DNA of 64,000 bases from Sorangium cellulosum So0157-2 (GTDB taxonomy: Bacteria; Myxococcota_A; Polyangia; Polyangiales; Polyangiaceae). The position numbers and the translations under genes are program-made. Positions 8,782 through 16,542 of this stretch are shown here, in pieces. Within the stretch, counting starts at the first letter, position 1, and every line of letters starts with the position of its first letter. Location: positions 7,330,001-7,394,000 of the forward strand of contig NC_021658.1 of NCBI RefSeq assembly GCF_000418325.1, in the 5' to 3' direction. The notes under the pieces were generated by a model. The model was given only the letters and a program-made list of their open reading frames with translations, did no database searches and was not told the DNA's origin.

Positions 8782-9575
8782 GCTCGGAGGCAGCCCGCCT
8801 CTCGATCGTGGTCCTCACGGAAGACAGCGGCGAGGACGGTCGCGCGACCGTCGAGGCGCTCGTCGGCCGGATGCTCGATCTCGTCGTTCCCGGTTACGGG
8901 CGCCATCGGGTCGACTTCCTTCCGAGCGAGCCGATGGAGGAGGAGGCGATGCGCGGCAACGTCTGGAAGACCGACGGGAAGAACCCGCGCGAGCACGAGC
9001 GACGCATCCGGCTGCTCAGGTACATCGCGCGCAAGCTGTTATCTCCGAACACTTTCGTCGCGTTCCATGTCGACGGCGATCGGCCGTGGGCCGAGCGGAA
9101 CACCAGCGAGAACCTCGACAAGTTCGATCGACGGGTCCTCACGCTACTCCCGCAGATCGCCGAGCGGGGCCGCGCGAACGCTCCTCGGGCCAGGCTGCGA
9201 GCCAAGGACGACTCCGAGCCGCCTGCGCCCGTGCTGCAGATCGAGCGTCTCCTTCTCGTCTGCCCGTTCCGGAGCATCGAGGCCTGGCTCTACCAGAACG
9301 TTCGACGCGCGAGCGAGATCTGCCGCCGCGAGCACGGGGGCCGCCACGGCGGGGACATCGAGGCATGGGAGGGAAAACGTGCGGAGCTCGATGAGCTGCC
9401 CGCGCCCGACCAGGCGCTGTGCCTGAAGAAGGCGCACAACATGGAGCTCGCATCCCGTGGGTTTCCCGCGCAGCTCGCCTATGACGTGAGGAAATCGTTC
9501 GCCGAGAGCGTGGATCGCATGGGTCGGTGCGGCGCCTTGCGCGCGGCGCTTGAGCGCACACGCGGCTGGGGATGA
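8778..9575 (+). CDS. TOPRIM-like (DUF4276/DUF4435-type) partner of the AAA ATPase
   Basis: This 265-residue protein starts with GTG inside the ATPase stop. Three acidic clusters in order suggest a TOPRIM-like metal site: LTEDSGEDGRATVEAL near residues 13-28, FHVDGDRPW near 94-102, and SIEAWLYQN near 167-175. The order E..DxD..E matches the TOPRIM-fold proteins coded next to OLD-like ATPases. It is likely a nuclease or effector controlled by the upstream ATPase; that is inference from motif order and operon structure. No family was confirmed by search. Confidence 0.62.
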   Translation: MSSEAARLSIVVLTEDSGEDGRATVEALVGRMLDLVVPGYGRHRVDFLPSEPMEEEAMRGNVWKTDGKNPREHERRIRLLRYIARKLLSPNTFVAFHVDGDRPWAERNTSENLDKFDRRVLTLLPQIAERGRANAPRARLRAKDDSEPPAPVLQIERLLLVCPFRSIEAWLYQNVRRASEICRREHGGRHGGDIEAWEGKRAELDELPAPDQALCLKKAHNMELASRGFPAQLAYDVRKSFAESVDRMGRCGALRAALERTRGWG

Positions 9576-9660
9576 CGCGGCCGCTGCACCTCGGGTGCTG
9601 CCGACGGCGGGGATGACCTCAGGCACATCGCCGCGTCGCCGACGCGCCCCGGCGGGCCGC

Positions 9661-9803
9661 CGACGCGCTCCGCCGGGCCGCCGCCGCGTCGCCGACGCGC
9701 CTGGACGAAATGCTGCCCCCCATGGACGCAATGCTGCCCGCCGCTTCCGTGCCCGCATCGCCGTGATACCCCCGCCATCATGGGAAAAGCCGCATTTCTC
9801 GCG
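9661..9803 (+). repeat. Upstream copy of a 143-bp direct duplication
   Basis: This block recurs almost unchanged at 10013-10155, offset by 352 bases (11 x 32). It contains a copy of the start of the gene at 10132 (ATGGGAAAAGCCGCATTTC), cut off after about seven codons by the 32-bp array. Confidence 0.85.
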
Positions 9804-10045
9804 GGCCGCCGCCGCGTCGCCGACGCGCCCTGGCGGGCCGCCGCCGCGTCGCCGACGCGCCCTGGCGGGCCGCCGCCGCGTCGCCGACGCGCCCTGGCGG
9901 GCCGCCGCCGCGTCGCCGACGCGCCCTGGCGGGCCGCCGCCGCGTCGCCGACGCGCCCTGACGGGCCGCCGCCGCGTCGCCGACGCGCCCTGGCGGGCCG
10001 CCGCCGCGTCGCCGACGCGCTCCGCCGGGCCGCCGCCGCGTCGCC
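9800..10045. repeat. 32-bp GC-rich tandem minisatellite
   Basis: The unit contains GGCGGGCCGCCGCCGCGTCG followed by CCGACGCGCCCT and repeats with exact 32-base spacing (for example T at 9831, 9863, 9895, 9927, 9959, 9991), with a few substitutions. Degenerate units also occur at 9629-9700. There are no spacers, so this is a tandem array and not a CRISPR. A 32-base unit cannot keep a reading frame, so it is not coding. Confidence 0.88.
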
Positions 10046-10155
10046 GACGCGCCTGGACGAAATGCTGCCCCCCATGGACGCAATGCTGCCCGCCGCTTCC
10101 GTGCCCGCATCGCCGTGATACCCCCGCCATCATGGGAAAAGCCGCATTTCTCGCC
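10013..10155 (+). repeat. Downstream copy of the 143-bp direct duplication
   Basis: Matches 9661-9803. It ends inside the first codons of the gene at 10132 and provides that gene's leader and start codon. Confidence 0.85.
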
Positions 10156-10896
10156 CGACGGCTCACGCCGGCCGGGTGCATCGTTGCAGGTACCAAGCTC
10201 GCCGCTCACCGGGAGGCGCTCAAAGCCAAGAAGATCAAGCTCGCGCCCAAGGTCGAGACCGCGGTCCAGTCCGTCATCGCGCGCACCGAGGCCGTCGCGG
10301 CGCTCGGGGGCACCGACGCCACCATGACGGAGATCGACCGCGGCACCGACCGGTGCATCTCCGCCTTCGCCGCCCAGCTCGACGGCATCGAGCGCGCGTT
10401 CGATCACGACGACATCCTGCCGCTCGGTGAAGACCAGGCGGCGCGCCGGGCCGACGCCGTGCTGGTGCGCTCGGAGGTGCTGTCGTCGGGGACCGGCTTC
10501 GTCAAGCTCGTGTACTCCCAGCAGTGGGTGCGCATGAACGCGATGATCAAGGCGCTCGACGGCGAGGAGGTGAAGGCGGCCGTGGATCGCCTCGGGCTCG
10601 TGGCCGAGGTGGATCGCCTCCGGCGCTGGACGGCGCTCTACGGCCAGAAGCTCGGGGTCACCGAGGCGAAGGCCGCGGACCCGGCCGTCAAGGCCGTGGA
10701 AGCGTGGCACGAGGCCTACGGCGCGCTCGTCGTACAGGCGCACGCCGAGTACGACGACGACAAGGACGAGACGCACGCGCTCCTCCGCGACCGCCTGCTG
10801 TCGCCGTACGAGGACGCGGCGGAAGAGGAGCGGCGCGCCGAGCGCGCCCGCGCCGCGAGCGCCAAGAAGAAGAACGAGCCCGACCCCATCGCGTAG
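10132..10896 (+). CDS. Hypothetical helical protein downstream of the minisatellite
   Basis: The best start is ATG at 10132 (MGKAAFLARRLTP, 254 residues). An upstream extension would translate the repeat array and is rejected. The protein is mostly helical and charged, with stretches such as EALKAKKIKLAPKVETAV and RLGLVAEVDRLRRW, and ends with a Lys-rich tail (AKKKNEP). No signal peptide or membrane segment is visible and I do not recognise a family. The start and leader lie inside a duplicated 143-bp block next to a 32-bp array, so copy-number change could alter the spacing upstream of the gene. Confidence 0.7.
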   Translation: MGKAAFLARRLTPAGCIVAGTKLAAHREALKAKKIKLAPKVETAVQSVIARTEAVAALGGTDATMTEIDRGTDRCISAFAAQLDGIERAFDHDDILPLGEDQAARRADAVLVRSEVLSSGTGFVKLVYSQQWVRMNAMIKALDGEEVKAAVDRLGLVAEVDRLRRWTALYGQKLGVTEAKAADPAVKAVEAWHEAYGALVVQAHAEYDDDKDETHALLRDRLLSPYEDAAEEERRAERARAASAKKKNEPDPIA

Positions 10897-10989
10897 CTCC
10901 CCGCGCGCACGGAGCTCCCGCGATCCCGTCGGCGCCACGCCGCCCTCCCCTGCTCGCCACGTGCATGCGCGCTCCTCGCGCCCGCACGC

Positions 10990-11188
10990 GGTCGTTCCGT
11001 CGGCGAAGCTCCGCGTACCCGCCCGGATCGGAGCACACGACGTCGAGATCGCGCGACAAGCGGTACTCACCGTGCGACAGAGCGAGGTACGTCCCGCCGC
11101 CGAAGCGGAACGAGGTCCGCGCGAGCATGTCCGCGTCGAGGGCCTCGAGCACGCGCGCCATGGTGCGGTAGAGCTCACGCCGGAACAT
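10990..11188 (-). pseudogene. Truncated AbiEii-type nucleotidyltransferase
   Basis: From ATG at 11188 the translation carries FRFGGGTYLALSHGEYRLS followed by RDLDVVCSDPGGYAEL. The GG-T plus R-S-DLD pattern is the nucleotidyltransferase core of AbiEii/AbiGii-like toxins. After about 65 residues similarity ends in Arg-rich sequence, and the next gene (10132-10896) lies head-on behind it. The family normally runs 200-300 residues, so this is an N-terminal remnant. Its start overlaps the upstream small gene by 14 bases, as in two-gene toxin-antitoxin-like units. Confidence 0.6.
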
Positions 11189-11420
11189 CGAGCACGCTCC
11201 CGAAGCGATGGATGAGCGCTCGCACGAAAGCGGCCTCCTCGGCGGAGAGATCGGCCGTCACGCCGCGATTCCGCCATCCGCGCTCGTAGCGCTGAAGCAT
11301 CTCGATCGCGGACAGCTCGCGCCATCGGGCGTCGAACCAGGACAAGCTCTCCAGGAACGGGAGCTCGTCCGGGATGATCAGGTCGGCCGCCGCGCCGTCT
11401 TCTGGGTTCATGGCGTCCAT
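11175..11420 (-). CDS. Small protein paired with the nucleotidyltransferase remnant
   Basis: Starting at ATG 11420 (MDAMNPEDGAAADLI) this encodes 81 residues; ATG at 11411 is an alternative. The content is acidic and helical (LPFLESLSWFDARWRELSAIEML) with no known motif. It precedes the truncated nucleotidyltransferase and overlaps it, a layout typical of a partner or antitoxin gene. A TATACT box lies nine bases upstream of the ATG with no room for a ribosome site, so translation may be leaderless. Confidence 0.6.
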   Translation of the reverse strand: MDAMNPEDGAAADLIIPDELPFLESLSWFDARWRELSAIEMLQRYERGWRNRGVTADLSAEEAAFVRALIHRFGSVLDVPA

Positions 11421-11429
11421 CGCCCGGCT

Positions 11430-11435
11430 AGTATA
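11430..11435 (-). promoter_or_regulatory. -10 box TATACT upstream of the small gene
   Basis: On the minus strand TATACT ends nine bases before the ATG at 11420, which would place the transcript start at or just before the initiation codon. No good -35 box was identified. Confidence 0.4.
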
Positions 11436-11485
11436 TCGCTCCCCCGTGACCCTCCCCACGCCCGCGATCCCCGTCGACTGAGCCG

Positions 11486-12577
11486 ATGCCGACGCCCGAC
11501 TTCCTCTCCGCCCTCCTCCGCCCCGAGCTCGCCGAGCTCCACGCCTACACCCCGGTCGCGGGCCATTTCCCGGTGCGCCTCGACGCCAACGAGAGCCCGC
11601 CGCTCCTGTCGGCCGAGGCGCGGACAGCGCTCGCGCGCGCCGCCGTGCCCGAGGACTGGGGCCGCTACCCCGACGCGCGCCTCGTCGAGCTCCGCGAGGC
11701 CATCGCCGCCCGCTGCGGCGTCGAGCCCGACGAGGTCCTCGCCGGCGTCGGCTCCGACGAGGTGATCTCGATCCTCCTGACCGCGCTCAGCCGCCCGCGG
11801 CCCGGCGCCGACGCGGCGAGCATCGTGACGACCAGCCCCACCTTCGTCATGTACAAGCTGAGCGCCCGCGCCCGCGGCATGCGCGCCGTCGAGGTCCCGC
11901 TCGACGCCGGCTGGGATCTCGACGTGGCGGGCCTCGCGCGCGCCGTCGAGTTCGCGCGCCCGAGCGTCGTCTTCATCGCCTCGCCGAACAACCCGACCGG
12001 CGCGCTCGCGTCGGCGGACCGGCTCGAGGCGGTCATCGCCGCGGCGAGCGACGCCCTCGTCATCGTCGACGAGGCGTACATCGACTTCGCCCCGCGCGAC
12101 CAGCTCGCCCTGGTCCGCAAGCACCCGAACGTCGCCGTGCTGCGGACGCTCTCGAAGATCGGCCTCGCGTCGCTGCGGGTCGGCTGGCTCGTCGGCGACC
12201 GCGCGCTCGTCGCCGAGCTCGACAAGGTCCGCCAGCCCTACAACCTGCCCGTCCCGTCGCAGCGCGCGGCCACCTTCGCCCTGCGCGAGCTCGGCGGCGA
12301 GCTCCGCCGCGCCGCCGCGTTCATCACCGAGGAGCGCGAGCGCCTCGCGCGCGGCCTGACCGAGCTCGGCCTCTCCGTCGCCCCGAGCCACGCGAACTTC
12401 CTCTGGGTCGGCACGCGCCGCCCCGCCGGCGAGGTCTTCGAGGCGCTCGCCGCGCGCGGCGTCCTCGTGCGCAGCTTCCACGCGGCGGGCGGGCGCCTCG
12501 CGCACCGGCTCCGCATCACCGTCGGCCTCCGCGAGGAGAACGATCGCCTCCTCGCCGAGATCGCCGCGTGCGCGTAG
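11486..12577 (+). CDS. hisC: Histidinol-phosphate aminotransferase
   Basis: This 363-residue fold-type I PLP enzyme transaminates imidazole-acetol phosphate in histidine synthesis. Visible features are LDANESP near residue 33, YPD near 58, ASPNNPTG near 170, VDEAYIDF near 193, and the PLP lysine in RTLSKIGLASLRVGW near 218-232. Length fits the family. HisC-like enzymes can also act on aromatic amino acids. Its end overlaps the next gene (GTG at 12568), so the two are co-transcribed; no other his genes are present. Confidence 0.92.
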   Translation: MPTPDFLSALLRPELAELHAYTPVAGHFPVRLDANESPPLLSAEARTALARAAVPEDWGRYPDARLVELREAIAARCGVEPDEVLAGVGSDEVISILLTALSRPRPGADAASIVTTSPTFVMYKLSARARGMRAVEVPLDAGWDLDVAGLARAVEFARPSVVFIASPNNPTGALASADRLEAVIAAASDALVIVDEAYIDFAPRDQLALVRKHPNVAVLRTLSKIGLASLRVGWLVGDRALVAELDKVRQPYNLPVPSQRAATFALRELGGELRRAAAFITEERERLARGLTELGLSVAPSHANFLWVGTRRPAGEVFEALAARGVLVRSFHAAGGRLAHRLRITVGLREENDRLLAEIAACA

Positions 12578-13719
12578 CCCCGCCGCCCCCCGCCCCGCGG
12601 CTCGCGGCGCTCGCGGCGCTCGCGCTGACCGCGGCCTGCGCCGCGCCCGAGGTCGCGCGCTCGGTGGACGGCCAGATCCTCGTGGGCCGCCAGATCTCGG
12701 CGCGCGCCTACGCGCTGTACGCCATCGGCGCCGAGGCCGAGGCGCGCGGCGACCTCGAGACGGCCCTGGAGGCGTACGAGCTGGCGGAGGACAGCGATCC
12801 CGAGAGCGCGGACATCTGGACCCGCGTCGGGTCGGTGCGCTGCCGCCTCGGCCGCCGGGAGGCGGCGGACGACGCGTTCGACCGCGCCCGCGCGATCGAT
12901 CCCGACTACGCGCCGGCCCACCTCGAGCAGGCGCGCTGCGATCTCGCGGCCGGGCGACCCGCGGCGGCGCTCGGGCGCGTCGAGCGGGCGGTCCTGCTCG
13001 ATCCGGAGCGCGACGACGGCCTCCTGCTCCGCGCCGAGATCCTGCGGCGGCTCGGCCGGTCCGAGGACGCGCGCCTGTCGCTGCGGGCGCTGCTCGTGCG
13101 CCACCCCTTCTCGGCGGACGCGTGGCGCGCGCTCCACGCGGTGGCCCTCGAGGCCGGCGATCGCCCGGCCGCCGAGGAGGCGGCGCGGCGGCTGCGCGAG
13201 CTCGCCGCGCGGAGGACCGCCGCCGAGCGGCCGGCCGCGCCGCGGGGGCCGCTGGCCGAGCTCGACGACGCGCTGGTCCACGGGCAGCTGCGCCGCGCCC
13301 GCCGCCTGGCGCGCGACGCGGATCTGCCGCCGGCCGAGGTCGCGGTGCGCGCGGCCGCCCTGGGCCGCGTCGGCGAGGCGCGCGAGCAGGCCGAGCTCGT
13401 CTCGGCGGCCGATCCGTCGAGCGCCTCCGCGCTCGTCGCGCTCGCGGTGGCGGCCGATCTGGGCGGCGATCTCGAGGCGCTGGCCCGCGCCTGCGACGCG
13501 CTCCAGGCGCCCGCGGGCGGCGGCGCCGCGGTGCCCCCCTCGCCGCTCGCCCGGCTGCTCTTCGCCGAGCTGCTCCTCCGCCGCATCGGCCGCGACGCCG
13601 CGCTCGCCTGGCTCGGCCCGCCGGGGCCCCCCGCGCCGGGCGCCCGCGATCCGCTGTCCCGCGAGGTCGAGCGGCGCGTTCACCGCGATCTCGCGGGGGG
13701 CGCGCCGGCCGCGCCCTGA
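12568..13719 (+). CDS. TPR-repeat lipoprotein
   Basis: GTG at 12568 lies inside the hisC end and starts a 383-residue protein. The N-terminus is a lipoprotein signal (LAALALTAACAAPE, Cys near residue 24). Several tetratricopeptide repeats follow, for example RGDLETALEAYELAEDSDP and RREAADDAFDRARAIDPDYAP, so it is probably an envelope scaffold. The C-terminal half is Ala/Leu-rich and looks like degenerate helical repeats. It ends two bases from the convergent gene at 13722. Confidence 0.8.
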   Translation: MRVAPPPPAPRLAALAALALTAACAAPEVARSVDGQILVGRQISARAYALYAIGAEAEARGDLETALEAYELAEDSDPESADIWTRVGSVRCRLGRREAADDAFDRARAIDPDYAPAHLEQARCDLAAGRPAAALGRVERAVLLDPERDDGLLLRAEILRRLGRSEDARLSLRALLVRHPFSADAWRALHAVALEAGDRPAAEEAARRLRELAARRTAAERPAAPRGPLAELDDALVHGQLRRARRLARDADLPPAEVAVRAAALGRVGEAREQAELVSAADPSSASALVALAVAADLGGDLEALARACDALQAPAGGGAAVPPSPLARLLFAELLLRRIGRDAALAWLGPPGPPAPGARDPLSREVERRVHRDLAGGAPAAP

Positions 13720-13721
13720 GC

Positions 13722-14702
13722 TCAGGGCGACGGCTTCGCCTTGCTCTTCTTCTCGTTGTACTTCGCGAGATCGAAGTTGAGCTCGAAATCGAGGGTGTTC
13801 TCGCCCTCCTTGATCTCGATCTCCTTCTTCACGTCCTGATCGATGGCGGGCAGGAGGGCGGCGGTGAGCACCTTGCCCACGGGGATGTTCTTGATCTCGA
13901 ACTGTCCGTCGAGGCCGGTCACGTCGTGCGTCGCGAACTTGAGCACGAAGACCTCGGCCTTGAGGAAGGGCTTCGGCATCTTGTCCACGAGGTGGTAGTA
14001 GCCCGGCTGGGGCGGGAAGAACTTCACCGCTTCGCCTTGCGGCATGGCGACGAGGACGGCCATGAACGGGGCGCCCTCGAGGTTGGGCATGTAGGGCTCC
14101 AGCAGGTCGAGGTTCGCCACCTCGAGCCGCTGTCCGAACGTCATGGCCACGGTGCGGGTCGAGAACGCGCACCCGTGGATGGTCACCTTCTCGGCCTCTT
14201 CGCGCTCGGGCACGTGGCCGCTGTAGTTGACGACGGTGACGAGCGCGTCGGCGACGGCGTTCTGCTGCCCCACGCGGAACAGCCGCCCGTAGGTGGCAGC
14301 GGCCTCGCCGCACTTGCCGGTCGGAAAGCTGAGCCCCGTGTCGGGCGGCGGGTCTCCCTTGATGGTGACCCGCCCTTTCAGCGTCCCCGTGGGCCCGCTG
14401 TACGGCGCTTGCCGCTTCGGGTTCGTCACCTTGAGCACCGCCTCCGAGGTCAGCGAGATCGCGGGCGCCTCCGCCGCCGGCGCGCTCGCCGCCGCGCTGG
14501 CGCTCGCCGCCGCGCTGGCGCTCGCCGCTGCCGGCGCCGCGCTCGCTGCCGGCGCCGCGCTCGCTGCCGGCGCCGCGCTCCCCGCGGGCGAGCCGCCGCT
14601 CGTGTTCCCCCCCTGACACCCGAGCGCCCCGAGCAGCGCGACGCTCGCCGCGCGCATCCGCCAGTTCCCCGCAGTCCTCTGCATCGTCTCGCCGTTCCGC
14701 AT
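13722..14702 (-). CDS. Lipoprotein with carboxypeptidase-regulatory/cupredoxin-like domain
   Basis: Translation from ATG 14702 (MRNGETMQRT; ATG 14684 is also possible) gives a lipoprotein signal VALLGALGCQGG. A low-complexity Ala/Ser/Pro linker follows (repeats of APAAS and ASAAAS), then a C-terminal beta-rich region with GTLKGRVTIKGDPPPDTG, VTIHGCAF, GYYHLV and TGLDGQFEIKNIPVGK. The last pattern is typical of carboxypeptidase regulatory-like beta-sandwiches. It lacks an obvious catalytic site. Probably an outer-membrane-anchored binding or structural protein. Confidence 0.72.
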   Translation of the reverse strand: MRNGETMQRTAGNWRMRAASVALLGALGCQGGNTSGGSPAGSAAPAASAAPAASAAPAAASASAAASASAAASAPAAEAPAISLTSEAVLKVTNPKRQAPYSGPTGTLKGRVTIKGDPPPDTGLSFPTGKCGEAAATYGRLFRVGQQNAVADALVTVVNYSGHVPEREEAEKVTIHGCAFSTRTVAMTFGQRLEVANLDLLEPYMPNLEGAPFMAVLVAMPQGEAVKFFPPQPGYYHLVDKMPKPFLKAEVFVLKFATHDVTGLDGQFEIKNIPVGKVLTAALLPAIDQDVKKEIEIKEGENTLDFELNFDLAKYNEKKSKAKPSP

Positions 14703-14889
14703 CGGCGCCGACTTTAGCAACTCGCGCGCCCCGCGCAGCACCGCGGTTTCGCTGCCGAAGGGCGCGATCGCCGCTAGCGCCGGTGCCATCGTCGCCAAGT
14801 CAGTTGGCGGCGCGCTGCCCCGCGGCGCGTCGACAAATCATCGTGAGGCCGCATCGATCCCGCGCCGCTACGCCAGCCCAAGCGTTGCC

Positions 14890-15016
14890 GAGCGGGGGTT
14901 CACCCGCACAGGAGACGGGCCCAGATCGGCGTTTTCGGCGCGCAGGCGTACTCTCGTACGCCGAGCACCGAAAACGTCGAGGTGGGCCCGTATCCGCAGC
15001 GGGTGGACCCCCGCTC
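14890..15016. repeat. Very long imperfect palindrome at the 3' end of nuoN
   Basis: Arms of about 60 bases pair around a centre near 14953. The left arm starts GAGCGGGGGTTCACCCGC and the right arm reads back GAGCGGGGGTCCACCCGC. Internal blocks ACGGGCCCA, CGTTTTCGG and the perfect core GGCGTACTCTCGTACGCC also match. The right arm reaches the nuoN stop codon. As RNA it would make a long hairpin and could terminate or stabilise the nuo transcript; it may equally be a mobile palindromic repeat. Confidence 0.85.
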
Positions 15017-16542
15017 TAGTGGGAGGCGAGGACCGCGCGCACCGCGATCCCGAGCGAGGTCGTCGGCCAGATCCCGAGGACCATGACGAGCACCGCCGAC
15101 ACGACGAGCGCCGCGTTGACGTACCCCGACCGCATCGGCCGGGCGATCGGCGCCCCCGGCGCCGGCTCGCGCATGTACATGAACACGAGCACCCGCAGGT
15201 AGTAGTACGCCGACAGCACGCTGTTGAGGAGCAGCGCCACCGACAGCGTGTACAGCTCCGCGCCCATCGCCGCCTTGACGATGTAGAGCTTGCCGAAGAA
15301 CCCGGCCGTCGGCGGGACGCCGGCCAGGGACAGGAGGAACAGCGAGAACGCGAGCGCCGCCACCGGGTGCCGCTTGCCGATGCCCGAGAGGTCCTCGTAG
15401 CTCACCGCCTCCGCGCCGCGGCTGCCGCACAGGATGAGCGTGCCGAACGCGCCGACCGTCGAGACCGTGTAGGCGAGCAGGTAGAACATCACGCTCGCCT
15501 GCGCGTCCTCGCTCGCCCGCACCGTCGCCGCGACGCCGACGAGCAGGTAGCCGGCGTGCGCGATGCTCGAGTAGGCGAGCATCCGCTTCACCGACTCCTG
15601 CCGCCCCGCGATGAGGTTCGCCACCGTCATCGTGAGCAGCGCCATCACCGCCACCGCCGGCGGCCAGCCCGCCGCCCACGACGACAGCGCCGGGCTGCTG
15701 AACGCGCCGAGCAGCACGCGCAGCAGCGTCGCGAACGCCGCGCCCTTCACCGCGACCGCCATGAACGTCGTGGCCGGCGTCGGCGCGCCCTCGTACGCGT
15801 CGGGCGTCCACATGTGGAACGGCACCGCGCTCACCTTGAACGCGAGGCCGACCAGCATCAGCGCCGCCCCGATGAGCAGGAGCGCCGGGTTCGGCGCCTT
15901 GTCCCCCGTCGCGCCCGCGATCGCTTCGCCGATCCCGGCGAGGTCGGTGTGCCCCGTCGCCCCGTAGATGAGCGCGCCGCCGTAGAGCAGCAGCGCCGCC
16001 GCGAACGAGCCGAGCAGGAAGTACTTGATCGCCGCCTCGGTGCTCCGCGGCGACGTCCGGCGGAAGCCGGTCAGCGCGTACGCCCCGAGCGACATCGTCT
16101 CCAGCCCGAGGAAGAGCGTCAGCAGATCCCCCGCGCCGGCGAGGATGATCGCGCCGACCGTCGAGAAGGTCAGCAGCGGGTAGAACTCCCCGCGATCGAG
16201 CCGGTGCTCCGGGAGGTACCCCCCGGCGAGCAGCGCCGCCAGCGCGCCGCCCAGGCAGAGCACGAAGGAGAAGAACAGCGTGAAGCGGTCCATCACCAGG
16301 TAGGGCGCGAGCAGGTCGACCCCGTCCAGCGTCTCGGGGCCGACGAACCCGACCGCGCCCGAGAACACCGCCCCGGCGAGGAGCGTGATCGCGGTCCCGA
16401 GCGCGATGTCGGACGACGGGCCGGAGCGGCGGTCGTGCGACTCCTCGCGGCGGTGCGAGAACGCCTCCGCCACCATCAGCAGCACGCCGCCGAGCGTGAC
16501 GACGAGCAGCGGCGACACCGCGATGAAGGGTCCGAGGTTCAT
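15016..16542 (-). CDS. nuoN: NADH-quinone oxidoreductase subunit N
   Basis: This 508-residue antiporter-like subunit of the complex I membrane arm carries the expected run of transmembrane helices. Hallmarks are FLGLETMSLGAYALTGF, the proton-channel segment STEAAIKYFLLGSF, FKVSAVPFHMWTPDAYEGAP and VKRMLAYSSIAHAGYLLVG. The ATG at 16542 overlaps the nuoM stop. It is the last gene of the nuo operon; its stop touches the long palindrome at 14890-15016. Confidence 0.96.
   Translation of the reverse strand: MNLGPFIAVSPLLVVTLGGVLLMVAEAFSHRREESHDRRSGPSSDIALGTAITLLAGAVFSGAVGFVGPETLDGVDLLAPYLVMDRFTLFFSFVLCLGGALAALLAGGYLPEHRLDRGEFYPLLTFSTVGAIILAGAGDLLTLFLGLETMSLGAYALTGFRRTSPRSTEAAIKYFLLGSFAAALLLYGGALIYGATGHTDLAGIGEAIAGATGDKAPNPALLLIGAALMLVGLAFKVSAVPFHMWTPDAYEGAPTPATTFMAVAVKGAAFATLLRVLLGAFSSPALSSWAAGWPPAVAVMALLTMTVANLIAGRQESVKRMLAYSSIAHAGYLLVGVAATVRASEDAQASVMFYLLAYTVSTVGAFGTLILCGSRGAEAVSYEDLSGIGKRHPVAALAFSLFLLSLAGVPPTAGFFGKLYIVKAAMGAELYTLSVALLLNSVLSAYYYLRVLVFMYMREPAPGAPIARPMRSGYVNAALVVSAVLVMVLGIWPTTSLGIAVRAVLASH

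Noticed and set aside
9800-10045. Possible CRISPR array
   Set aside because: Units of 32 bp are directly adjacent with no unique spacers, and no cas gene is present.
9600-10131. Coding extension of the gene at 10132 through the minisatellite
   Set aside because: Translation of the 32-bp repeats cycles through frames and makes only Arg/Pro/Ala low complexity; ATG 10132 is natural.
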